A stretch of DNA of 64,000 nucleotides from Staphylotrichum longicolle (lineage: Eukaryota; Ascomycota; Sordariomycetes; Sordariales; Chaetomiaceae): contig JAHCVI010000001.1 of the NCBI GenBank assembly GCA_019096155.1, positions 124,001-188,000 on the forward strand, read 5' to 3'. Positions 22,573 to 33,136 of the stretch are shown here, piece by piece (within the stretch, counting starts at the first letter, position 1; each line of letters starts with the position of its first letter). The notes below the pieces were generated by a model. It was not told the DNA's origin, did not search any database, and was given only the letters and a program-made list of their open reading frames with translations. The position numbers were made by a program, and so were the translations under genes.

Positions 22573-24031
22573 TCATAATGCCTCTATTCGAGTCTGCTGT
22601 AAATGAACACCTGTTTCGAATGCTGCCGTTCACTGGACATTGTGCTGAGCTGCGGTGCTGATACCTTGTGTCCCAACACCAGATTGAAGAATTTTCAATG
22701 GGCTCTGAAGAGCATATGAAGGTTTTTGAGAGATATTCTGAAACTCAGGAAACCATCTGAGCACCAATGCGTTCACCGACTTCCGCTCTTGCAGAGAACA
22801 GAACTGGAGTTGCTGCATGGTCACAACATCCAAGCTCCAGCCCAGACAGAGTGTGTAACCCACCACATAAGACATCTACTGCCTTGTCTTCGAATGCCAT
22901 TAGATGGTTTGTTCCTTCTACTTGTTTGAAAAAGGCCGGCACCAACTTTAGAACAAGAGAAGCTTGCCAGACAAGTGGCAGCCTTCTGAGACTTCTTTCT
23001 GATCGCATCGACATTTCAAACCTTTCAAAATTGAGGTGGGGAATAAGAACGTGTAGCATCAAAGAATTGGTCGATGGTGATAGATATGGGCAAGTTCTCA
23101 GCGGTGCAAACCACAGGCAGGGCGGGACCTGTACCTCCTCATCGACAAGCTGGTGATGGGAGGTAGAGACCATCTCACAGCAGTCTTGTTGATTCAAACT
23201 CTAGTCCTTTAGCAAAGACTTGAAGAACATCGGCAATCTCGTCGGCGAGATATCCCGTCTGCAGCCGCCGCTGATCATGGCTGCCAGATAGTAAGGTACT
23301 CAGCCCCTAGAGTTGAAGAGGAACTGTTCCATGGCCGAAGACTGCTCCAGCCACGCGGGCATGAAGCGCTGCAAACAAACTTCCGCGAAGAAGAACTTGC
23401 AAAGGGTGCGGTTGCGGGGCCAGCATTGTGGATGGCGTAGGAAGAACGATGATTTACTAGTGGGAGGAGCAGGACCAACACCGATGACTTCATCTGACAG
23501 ACGTTAAACGGAGAACGATCACCATGCCTTGGAACTATGACCGGAGAGTGTTGAGCTCTCATATACTTCAGTTTGATCTGCTGGGTTCCCATCATGGGTG
23601 AAGTTCCGGATAAGGCGTAGTTAAGGTTTGAACTTGAAAACCCAGCGACAGTCTGGAATCCTCACTTCAATCTATCAATGCTGACCTGCCGGGCGACAGC
23701 CGGAGGTACAAATCATGCAATAATACCCTGTTCCAATCATGTGAAAGGAACGTCACCTGGGGTAATAGGTACTCCCAAAGCAGGGGGGCTGATGGCCTCG
23801 TTGAATGTGTGGTGGTGAAGGACGAGCGCGCTGGGCACAATGTAATGGCCACCCACACGACAAAAGTCAGGACTGCTCTGAGGAGCGGCAAAGAGGACAA
23901 AGCCAGTCGTGTATTTCTAACAGCGGCAGTCTAGGAGATGTGCCGTGAGACCAGAATCAGAAAAAAAGGAAATATAACGCGCATGTCATACCCATTCAGA
24001 TCATTCAAGTTCAGTTTCCACCCGCCACCTC
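22573..24031. other. Intergenic region, possible gene relic
   Basis: This stretch is visibly less GC-rich than the flanking genes. Several open frames of 60-150 codons occur on both strands (for example minus 22745-23197 and plus 22767-23156), but none shows a domain I recognise and no splice-joined model works. It could be a decayed gene or simply 3' flanking DNA of the reductase and of the NmrA-like gene, which converge here. Confidence 0.45.
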
Positions 24032-25231
24032 TTACTTGTTCAACACTGTAGTCCAGTCCATGCGCGCCAGCGACTCCTCGACCGTGAGCATAGGGCAGTC
24101 GATGCCCGCCTAGAACAGTTAGTCTAAAAAAAAAAAAAAAAACCAACTCAGGTAGCGAGCGTTCTTTGGGAGGCTCACCTTGCGCAGATCCTCAGCCTTG
24201 AGCAGGTCCATCTTGCCATCATAACCTGGCTCTGAGCTGTACTTGAACATCAAGGCGACCTCGATGCCGAGATCCCGGTCGGGCATCTCGTTCACCATGT
24301 CGTCGAAGCTGACCTCCTTGTAGGCGATCTTGGCACCCGTCACCTTGGCCCAGGCGTCGGCAAACTGGGGCCAGGTGAGGTACTCGGCGGCCATGTAGTG
24401 CTTGCCGGGGGGCATCTGCTTCACGGCGTAGGTGAAGTTGCCCGTGTCGGCGTTGACGTCGAGGTGCGGGATGGGCGCGTCCGGGCTGCAGGGGAAGCGC
24501 ATTTCAAATGTGCCGTCCTCGAGCTACGGGTGAAGTCAGTGATGGTTTGAGTCTAGAGCAACCGTCTTGAGATTTTAGCAGTTGGAAGTACTAACCCTGT
24601 GGAAGTAAGACCCTGGCAGGATCCGGTGGCTCGTGGTGAAAAAGCCCGTCTGGATGCAAGACATCTTGGCCGCCAGCTTGGGATGTGTCGCGGCTACGTA
24701 GTCCGGGAAGATGTCGGCCTTTGCGTCAAAGTGGTACAGGTCGTCGATCTTGCCGTTGGTGCACTTGCCGGAGTGGCTCAGCGTCGATGCCAGGAAGCCG
24801 TTCTCGTCCAGCGAGTCCACCACGGTAGCCGCCGCGTCGGCGATGTTCTTGCCTTGCTGGTACTCGACATCATACGCAAACTTGCGGCATGTGATCCCCT
24901 GCTCCTGCGCCTTGGCCCGGCAGTCCGGGCGGAAGAAGGGTTCCCAGTAGTTGGTGACGCTGAAGATGACGCTTGCGCCGGCAAACGCGGCCTCGAGGGA
25001 CTTGACGTCGTCCAGATCGGCCCGCACCATCTCGGCTCCGAGGCCGGCCAGCTCCTTGGCCGCTGCCGAAGACGGATCGCGCGTCAGGCCACGGACGGCA
25101 TATTGGGGGTCCTGGAGGAAGCGTCGGGCCACGGAGCCGCCCTGGTTGCCGGTCGCTCCGACCACCACCACAAGCTTCTTCTCACCGGCGGCGCTGCCGT
25201 TGTTGGCCGGGGTGCTCGTTGGTGACGCCAT
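24032..25231 (-). CDS. NmrA-like family NAD(P)-binding protein
   Basis: This family is built on a short-chain-dehydrogenase Rossmann fold. Members act as redox sensors or transcriptional co-regulators (NmrA, HSCARG), and some as isoflavone-reductase-like enzymes. Three exons, 25231-24596, 24523-24179 and 24109-24032, give 352 residues, all phase 0. The dinucleotide loop VVVVGATGNQGG (G25, G28, G31) follows a short Ser/Thr-rich leader. Later motifs include ASVIFSVTNYWEPFF and GKHYMAAEYLTWPQFADAW. The canonical Tyr-x3-Lys of active dehydrogenases is not obvious, which favours a sensor or regulator (inference). Intron 2 contains a run of 17 T on the coding strand, ahead of the TAG acceptor. It shares a 618-base divergent promoter with the methyltransferase. 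Confidence 0.9.
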
Positions 25232-25849
25232 GGCTTTTTTTGATTCTGTAAGTGGTGATACGAGGCAAGTCAGCGCATGTGTGTCCTGTCGGGTTCCTCG
25301 GGCTGAGACATGCATCCGCTCACCGCCTCCTGATTCTGGGTTTCCTCGTTCTTCGTCCCTCTAATTGTATCCCGAGCAAAGACCCGACAGACAGGCCACG
25401 CTTTCCCACCCCCCCGCGCGCAGGGAAACCCCTCTTTTTTGCCATGACCAGCCTAGCCCGGGATTGGATACGCTGCAATGCACGCTGGCTGTGAAATCCC
25501 AAGAGCATGGCTAGCCTCAGCTAGCGGGCCGCAGGGGTGGACCGGCGGCCCCTCGCGGCCCAGAGCGGGCCCGGATTAGGGGCCTCGTTCGGGCATGGCG
25601 GGTGCAACAGTGGGACGAGAAGGCCCAGTAGCTCGAGGGACTTGGATCGTTTGGGCATAGCAGCGGGACCACATGGGCCCAGGGCCTCGGGTTTTGCCAC
25701 CCGAGCTCTGAGGGCCATATCAGCTGGGTCCATCCCACTTCTGGCTTGACAAAAACGCACGTCCAAAATCCCAAACCTTGGCCTGAATCCCCAGCGTCTC
25801 GACCCAAGCAAGACCAGGGGTGGGTAAACCCAAGAGAAAAAAAATAAGC
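25232..25849. promoter_or_regulatory. Shared divergent promoter region
   Basis: This 618-base interval lies between the start codons of the NmrA-like gene (-) and the methyltransferase (+). It is GC-rich with repeated GGGCC/GGCCC-type words around 25520-25690. No open frame in it is credible. Co-regulation of the two genes is inferred only from the arrangement. Confidence 0.5.
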
Positions 25850-27245
25850 ATGTCGTCCCCCAACCCCACCACCACCACACACGTCCCCGGCGGGACGCCA
25901 CCAGAGTCCGGGCAGGGGGTCGAGCAGCGTCAGCAACAGCAGCAGACGCAGGAGCCCGCACCGGAACACGAGCAACCGCAGCAGCAGCAGCAGCAACCAC
26001 AGGAAGAAGAAGAGGAAGCAGAGGAAGAGCCTGCCCACGCTCCTCTGCAGGTTGACGTATGTCGATCCTAACTTGATCACACACACACACACACGCACAC
26101 TTGGGCAGCTCCCAGCTTACCACCCCCCCCCTCATCAAGCACGACATTGAAGATGACAACTCGGACGCCGACTCGGCGTACGGCTCGCTGGCCGGGTCCA
26201 GCCGCACGGGCTCGATAACGTCGTCCATCACCAACTACGTCTACGAGAACGGCCGGCGGTACCACGCCTACCGCTCGGGCCAGTACGTGCTCCCCAACGA
26301 CGAGGCCGAGCAGGAGCGCCTCGACCTGCAGCACCACATCTGGCGGCTGCTGCTGCAGGGCGCCCTGTACGCGGCCCCGCTCAAGATCCCGCAGCCCGGC
26401 GAGAAGACGGACCTGGGCGGCGCCGACTTCCGCATCCTGGACCTGGGCTGCGGCACGGGCATCTGGGCCATCGACATGGCCGACGAGTTCCCGCGCGCGT
26501 CCGTCTTCGGCGTCGACCTGTCGCCCATCCAGCCCGAGTGGGTGCCGGGCAACTGCCGCTTCCACGTCGACGACTACGAGGACGAGTGGACCTACCGCGA
26601 CGACGAAAAGTTCGACTACATCCACGGCCGCGCCCTGTCCGGCACCGTCGCCGACTGGGCCAACTTTTACCGCCAGGCGCGCCAGAACCTGAAGCCGGGC
26701 GGCTGGTGCGAGATGCAGGAGTACGACGCCTGGATCTTTAGCGACGACGACAGCTTCGACAGGGCCCCCTGGACCAAGGAGTGGGTCGAGAAGCTCGACG
26801 GCGCGAGCAAGATGTTTGGCAAGCAGATCAACGTCGCCAAGAAGCACAAGCAGTGGATGATTGACGCCGGGTTTGAGGATGTCACCGAGAAGGTCATCAG
26901 AGTGAGTGCCACCACCACCACCACCACCACCACCACCACCACCGCCTGCCTTTCCACTTGTTCTCTTCTTCTAACACACCATCCCCACAGATCCCCATCG
27001 GCCCCTGGGCCAAGGACCCGGCCCTCAAGGAGCTCGGCCGCTTCGAGCAGCTGCACATGCAAATGTCGGTTGCCTCGCACACGCCCGCCCTCTTCACCCG
27101 CGTGTGGTCCTACTCGGAGCCGCAGGTGCAGCTGCTGATCGAGGGCGTCAAGCGCGAGTTCCGGAGCAAGGACCTGCGGTTGATCACCAGCTACCGCTTC
27201 GTCGTCGGGAGGAGTCCCGGCCCTCCCCCGGAGGTTGTTGTGTGA
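25850..27245 (+). CDS. LaeA-like class I SAM-dependent methyltransferase
   Basis: Three exons, 25850-26056, 26116-26901 and 26991-27245, all in phase 0, give 415 residues. The first about 69 residues are low-complexity, rich in Gln and Glu. Motif I for S-adenosylmethionine, ILDLGCGTGIWAIDMA, lies near residue 178, followed by VFGVDLSPIQPEWVP and the typical WANFYRQARQNLKPGGWCEMQE. This is the fungal TAM/LaeA-like group, whose members modify small molecules or protein targets; the substrate cannot be told. Intron 1 is 59 bases and carries a CA repeat. Intron 2 is 89 bases and is largely a CCA microsatellite. An alternative acceptor at 26108 breaks phase and was rejected. Confidence 0.9.
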
Positions 27246-27987
27246 TAGTACCTAGGCAAGATGAAGGAAATGATGACACTCGCATTGATGCACTCAAATC
27301 GTCCTTCCCCAGTCACACCCATTTTCCGCCGCGCTTTAATCTACCTATGGTTGCGTCTCAAGAGTGTGTAAGCACGCGGCGGGATGGGAATGTTTGAAAA
27401 TGACGGGTTTCTTTCAATCTCCATAACAAACAAAAGTCCCTCGCTCACCTCCCTGTTCTGAAGCTGGGCGCTACACTGCGGAATGTAGAGACAAACTGAG
27501 CGGAGGCGGTGTTCCGAAGCCCCTGACTTGCAAAGGAAGCCACAATGGCCGGCAACCAACAAATCTCGCAAGTGCTGCAGTCCTTCAGGTTCAGATCTGC
27601 GCCACGCACTCTGCTGCCCCTCTCGGTTAAGGTACCTGCTCGTGGCGAAGTGCTGCAGAAACCTGACGAATAGCGTTGAGCGGCTTCCCGTTTGTGCTGC
27701 ATTATCTGCGTGGACGGCTCTTGAACTTCAGGCATCGCCCATGCGGCCCATTTTTTGGACCGCCAGGCCGCGTGTAGGCAACCAGCTAAGCCTCCCCCCT
27801 TGTTTTGAAGCCAGGCAAGGCTCAAATTGAGGACACTCAGTGTCGGGATTTGACTGTCAGTCTCGACATTTGTGAGCACTTGTAGTCTCCTAGAGAGAAT
27901 GGATCACTCAGCTCGTCGGTTGTTAGGTCCCTCACATTGAAGCCACTGCCCCCTTCTTGTGTTCAGATTCTGTCCTCCGAGCTCGCT
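27246..27987. other. Intergenic region
   Basis: This is the 3' flank of the methyltransferase and the promoter side of the next gene. Open frames on both strands (for example minus 27445-27879) have no recognisable content. Nothing else was seen. Confidence 0.6.
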
Positions 27988-29090
27988 ATGGACAAATGTT
28001 GGTTCGTCCTGAGGCAGCCCACCTATCGACCGCCGCCAGATGAGAGCATCCGCCGGGGCGATGAGCCTGGGGCCCAGGCGGGAACGCTCACACTTTGACT
28101 TTGAGCCCTTTGAGATGGAGATGATGCCCGGCCAGCCCTCCACGACCTACAACTTCACCTGGAGCGACAGCAGCAGCCGCGCCGTCGGCGTGCTGGGGAA
28201 GGCCAGCGTGCCCATCGCAAGTGGGATACCAGGGCTTGATGCGACGGCATCGATCGGGGCGTTGTTCGGAAAGAAGGTGGCCAACTACAGCCACTTTGCC
28301 CGCCTGGACTACTGGATGACATTCCCCTCGCGGCTCTATGTCAATGACTGTCTCAGGAGGCGCGAGGTGGAAGACCACATCAAGCGCGTCTCGTCCATCT
28401 TTGGCGGCTGGACCATGTACATGATTACTGGTCTGGCCATTGCCCGTGGTTGCGGTGAAAGGATGGTGGGGGAACAGTCTGGGATGGCTTTGCACGGCGG
28501 TGTTGGCGTGTGAGTCTGAATCCTCATCATTTATTACGATCCCCTTTTTCTCGAAACCAGTTCCGTGCTTGTGTCGCTTCCCTGGGTATGAGGACTCCCA
28601 GCTGACCGCTCGCTCAATGGACAGAAAGGTCCCCGCCCTCGCAGAGATCGGACCGGAGCTGAGCTTCGAAACCTCCAATTCCTCCACCATGACCGGAGAG
28701 CGCGCCACCGATTTCATCTGGGCCATCAAGCTGGCCAAGATCACCAAGAATGGGTTGCAGAAAGACTGGACCGTCGAGAGCGTCACTGGAAGAGACGGCT
28801 TGCTCGGGAAACGAGCCACGTTCTCCGTTGACGCCGGCGACCAACTCTTCAACCCGGTGCCAGTTCTCATACACGAAGGGCTGGACGCCTCCGAGTTTGA
28901 CGTTTCGAGTGTGAATTTTGGGAAGGAAGAATACTACATTTCTCTAGTCGATGAGAAGGAGGAGGAGGAGCAGCCGGCGCAAGACGGGGAGGAGGACCCG
29001 GGTTTGGCGGCTTCGCAGTGCGCGCTGGCAGGCCAAGGCGGAGTCCCTCCAGAGGGGTTCAAAGAGGGTGGCGGCATGGTTCTGGTGTGA
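27988..29090 (+). CDS. Unrecognised fungal protein, frame jump near the N-terminus
   Basis: I do not recognise a characterised family. The start at 27988 gives MDKCWFVLRQPTYRPPPD, which looks like a genuine conserved N-terminus. The following protein-like sequence (AGAMSLG, then FEMEMMPGQPSTTYNFTW) lies in another frame from about 28055, with EHPPG in the third frame between them. Two missing single bases near 28043 and 28055 would reconcile all three. A 115-base intron (28510-28624; GTGAGT, CTGAC, CAG) joins exon 2 in phase. The body (about 325 residues) has no signal peptide or membrane segment; it ends with an acidic stretch (EKEEEEE) and a Gly-rich tail. It may be a membrane-associated or scaffold protein, but this is a guess. 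Confidence 0.65.
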
Positions 29091-29224
29091 TGATTTAATT
29101 TGTAGTCTCTTTTCCTGGGTATCTGATTCTGTTCACATTGACTCCAACATTCTGCTTTCTCTTACAACCAAAAGTTCTTCCAAGCCCTTCTCGCGAAACC
29201 TCGAGAACGAGAGTCATTTTGGAA

Positions 29225-32200
29225 TCAGCTCCGTTGCTGCGCAATGACGTCCGAGAGAAAGTTGCGGATCTTGCGCCGCTTCTCCTGCTCTGTGAACTCT
29301 TCTCTAATGATGTTCAGGAGATGAGATGGCGAGATGCACTCGTATCCCCCGTCCTGCTGGTTCTTGGAGAGCTCTTCAAAGATGGGGTTCATCCTCTCGT
29401 GCAGGCAGTGCTGCAGGTCCAGTGGGTCGTTTTCCCCCTCCGGAAGGGCCTGCCATGAGAAATGAAGCAGCATGCCCGCGAAGGCCGCAGCTATCGCGGC
29501 AGCGTAAGAGGTTCCGCTCTGCGGGTTTCCCCAGTTCCCTTCCGGCTGGACTGCCTCCCCGAGGATGGCGAAACTGTATCCGCGGCTCAGCGGCGGCGGG
29601 TTGAGCGCCCTCGAGTTCTTGTTGTTGGCCGTCGCGGCAAAGATGCACATGACGTTCCTCTGCATCCTGGCAGGGAAGGTAACTCGCTTACATTGTGGTA
29701 GGTTCCCGGCTGCGGCAACGAAAAGGGTCGTGTCGGGGAGCCGATTGATGGCCCTCCTCACGTTGTCGTAGTCTTTGTTGCCACCAGAGGCCATCAATAT
29801 GATATCAACTTCTTTTCCCGCAGCCCAGTCGATTGCCTGTGTTGAAACGGTGATGAGTCTCCGAACCCCAATTTACTCGCAGAGAAACCAAAGAGGTAGA
29901 AATCCAATGTGCTTACATTTTCCACAAGCCCACAGGATTCCTCGCTGAGCAACCCATCCTTCAGAACGCGGGCGGCATAAAGCTCGACCTTGGGCATGAT
30001 CTTGCAGATTAGTCGGGCGAGGTAGGTGCCATGTCCCGTATCATCCCGTCTATCGTCATCCAGCGCATCGACAAAGTCCCTGTAGTTGCCTTGCTGGATA
30101 TTCCAAGGTATCGCCCCCCATCGGGGTGAGAATCCGGTATCGATAACAGCCACCCTGACCCTCCTCGGGCTATGCCCGGCCAGAAGCAGCGCCTTCACGA
30201 CATCGAGATCGTCAAACCATCTCTGAGACGGCTCTCCACTGTGCGGGCTGACGTGCGATGGTTAGGGGATTTGCAAGCACAAGCAGACAAAAAAAGATCA
30301 AGGGGAAATTGAGAATAGGAAAGGGAGGAGACGCACCTTGTTTCACTGTCAATATCAGTCGGGGTTTGCGCAGTATTTTGTCTTCCAGAGACCGGCGGCT
30401 CAGTTGTTCCAGCGTCGTGGTGGGGTGGCGCCGCAGCAGCACTCAACTCGTGAAGCGGCCACAGACCATGTGTGTTGTCATAGTTGGTCTTGACAAGCAA
30501 GTCGAGCGGCGCGACGAGCTTTTCGTACATTGCATCCCGGAGTCTGTTGGTGTCGGCCTCATCCTTGCTTTTACCAGGAGCTAACAGCTTCGGGAAGAAG
30601 AATGCATCCAAGCACCTCTCGATAACGTTGATCAGGGGCTTGGCTATCTGTTGGTCCATTTTGACTTTCTTGTCGAACAGCCATTTGGCAATTCTGTAGT
30701 CGGCATAGGGCGTCGGCTTCCCGCCCGGCAGGTATGCGGCGAACTCGGGCAAGCCCCTGAAGCTTTCGATCTGCCTGCCCAAGAGGATCTCCAAAAGCAT
30801 GATGCCGAGCTCCCTGATCTTGGGAAAGTTGTGGTTGAGAGCTTCCTCTTGCTTCTTGGGAGCCGAGTTCAACTGAACTGGTACCAGTGGCTGGTTGAGG
30901 AAGACGCCTGCGGTCAAGGCGCCTCTGTGCTCCCGATACTCGACGAGGAACTCGACTGTGTCCTTGGTCCACTCGTTCGGCATAAGCTCCGAGTCAAAGA
31001 ACTGCCAGACCCCTTTGGTCAACAGGTAAAAGAGAATGATCTTCACCTTGACGTGGGCTGTGTCGATGCGCAGGAGGTCTCCGGCGGGAGTGGAACCAAC
31101 GAGCTCCCCGTTGGCAAGGATGTTTCTAAGCGAAAAGCCGGGCGAGTCTGGGGCTGTCAACATCCAAGCAGCCTTTCCGACGGAATCAGGATGCATGGAT
31201 TGGTGGAGCTTGCATTCCTGTCTTGACACGGTGAGAAAGAGCTGCTCTTGTCGTCGGCCGCTGATGGTTCCGCAAAACTCGTGGTACTCGATGCCACGGT
31301 CAATAGTTTGCTCCCCTCCCTTGTCTTGAAATGTTCTGCGAAATCAATGAGAAAAGGAGCAACAACGGAAAGAAAAGCAGCTTTTGAAAAACAAGACATA
31401 CACTTTCGGCCCGATGTGGATGGCGGCATTTTGCCAGTTGCACGGCTTTGCCTCTGCCTGATGCGGGTGATGGGGGAAAAGCATCTCAAAGACGGAGCCA
31501 GACTTATCATGGCGCCGATAGCCACTCAAGCTGATTTTGGGGATAATGTCAACGGATGAATCTTTGCAGACGCCGTATCGAGAGAGCACGGTATGGAGGG
31601 TGCTGAGATGGCCCGCGAAGTCATCTTCGTCCCATGTTGACGTCTCGGGTTCCAGCACATCTGCTGATTCCAACTGGCCAATCTGACACAGAATCTCGTC
31701 GAATCGTTTGTGGATCTTTTGCTGCCGTTTGCGTCTTGCTTCTTTATCCTTTGCCGTTCTAGAGGGTGAGAAGAGTTTCTCAATTGATGTCCTGGCATCT
31801 TTGTGCCAGCGTTTGATCACCAACTTGCAGAGTTCTGGATATTGTTCCGTCAGTTGGCCAGGTTCTGTGGTGCTTAGTGCCGGTTTGGGAGGGGATGACC
31901 CCTGAACTTTCAGATCAGCTTGATTCCTTCCAGAAGCTGGCACACGGTTGTGATTAGGACGTGGCAGCCAACCTTGCAAATGCTCTCCAACAGGACCAGG
32001 ATGTTGCCCAAGGTGAAAGGGTTGGGCCTCGCCTCTCCGTCAAGCCAGAGATGGGCCTCAGCCAAGTGGCCGCTGAGCAATTGACATGGGCGGAACAAGT
32101 CGAGGTGTCTGTCCTGATACCGAGTGCTGATGGTTTTGACTAAGCCTTCAAGCGCTTTGATAGCCTTGAGTGCGAGGTCTCTTTCCGTCTCTTCGGACAT
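29225..32200 (-). CDS. Subtilisin-like (S8) peptidase with DUF7580-like N-terminal region
   Basis: Five exons, 32200-31973, 31901-31402, 31335-30337, 30238-29917 and 29836-29225, join in phase to 886 residues. The C-terminal third is an S8 peptidase with a full triad: Asp at about 609 in VAVIDTGF, His at about 645 in DDTGHGTYLA, and Ser at about 793 in SGTSYAAAIAA. The oxyanion Asn is at about 728 in VAAAGN. The usual Pro after the Ser motif is replaced by Ala. The first about 570 residues are helical and include FPKIRELGIMLLEILLGRQ, which resembles the fungal DUF7580 signature. There is no signal peptide or propeptide, so it is probably cytosolic. Such proteins occur near fungal STAND genes, and one lies 5 kb away. 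An alternative exon 4 acceptor at 30248 adds three residues. Confidence 0.88.
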
Positions 32201-33136
32201 GATTTTTTCCGTTGATATCGGAAGGCTGACGACACGAGTCCAGGAGGCTCAGAACGGAACAATGAATATTGAAACACAGTTCTGCAGTTCGTTCTCAGAG
32301 GAGTTTGCCGTCTCCAATGGGACAAGGTGGGGTTCCCCTGGGCACAGCCAGTCAAACCAGCCTTGTTGGCGCTCTGCTGTCGCATCGTGGGCTCACGCTC
32401 TCCAATCAAATCCAGCCCGGTTGCAGAGCAGCAGGCTCCCAATCATGGTCCGCGGACCAACAAGAAGCTTTAAACTTTGCAATTGAATGGCCACCATATT
32501 CTCCCTCATCTCTTCCCATGCAGACAAGTCTACAGCATCAAAAAAAAAAAAAAAAAAAGGAAAGAAGAAAAAAGAAGCCCAGGTCTTCGTATACGGCAAC
32601 TCTTCCATCTTCTTCAGCCTCTGATACCTGGAATCCGTCAACTCCACCCTTGTCATGAACAGCGAGCTTGAACAGAAGAGCAAGGCTCTCCTCTAGGCAC
32701 CTGGTTTCACTGCGGCGCCGAGGTTCCAGAGCAACGGCCGCCTCCAGATGAGGGGTCCGAGACTCGATCCTCCAGCCACGGTCCGCGCCCGTGCCGCCCG
32801 GCTCAACCTTAACTTTGCCGCGGAGGATTAAAAATAGCTGTCATAAGACATAGTCAAGAGTCCGATATTTTAAGAGGGCGAGGCCTTTCGCAATGTTTGG
32901 TCGTTGTCTCATGCCTGAAACAACTCGGAAGACTGTAAGCATATAGGGTCGCGACACCGTTCCTGGCCAGCGAGGCGACCACTCGGTTCTCTCATGCCCC
33001 ATCGCGAGGGAGTCAAAGGCCGTCGGGAACTTTTTGCTCGCTGCGGGCTCGTACTATACATAAGGCCACGTGCCGCTCAGGAGTAAAGTACATAGTAATT
33101 GCTGAACAGAGAGCCAACGATTCGGAACCCGTGAAA
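32201..33136. promoter_or_regulatory. Divergent promoter region, peptidase / HIT fusion
   Basis: This 936-base region lies between the start codons of the S8 peptidase (-) and the HIT-dehydrogenase gene (+). It contains a run of 19 A at 32540-32558 and a TATA-like taaaaata at about 32828. No coding frame is credible. Confidence 0.5.

Noticed and set aside
23667..23900. Possible cytochrome P450 or similar fragment on the minus strand
   Set aside because: A few residues looked suggestive, but no haem-binding Cys motif, ExxR or other signature could be found.
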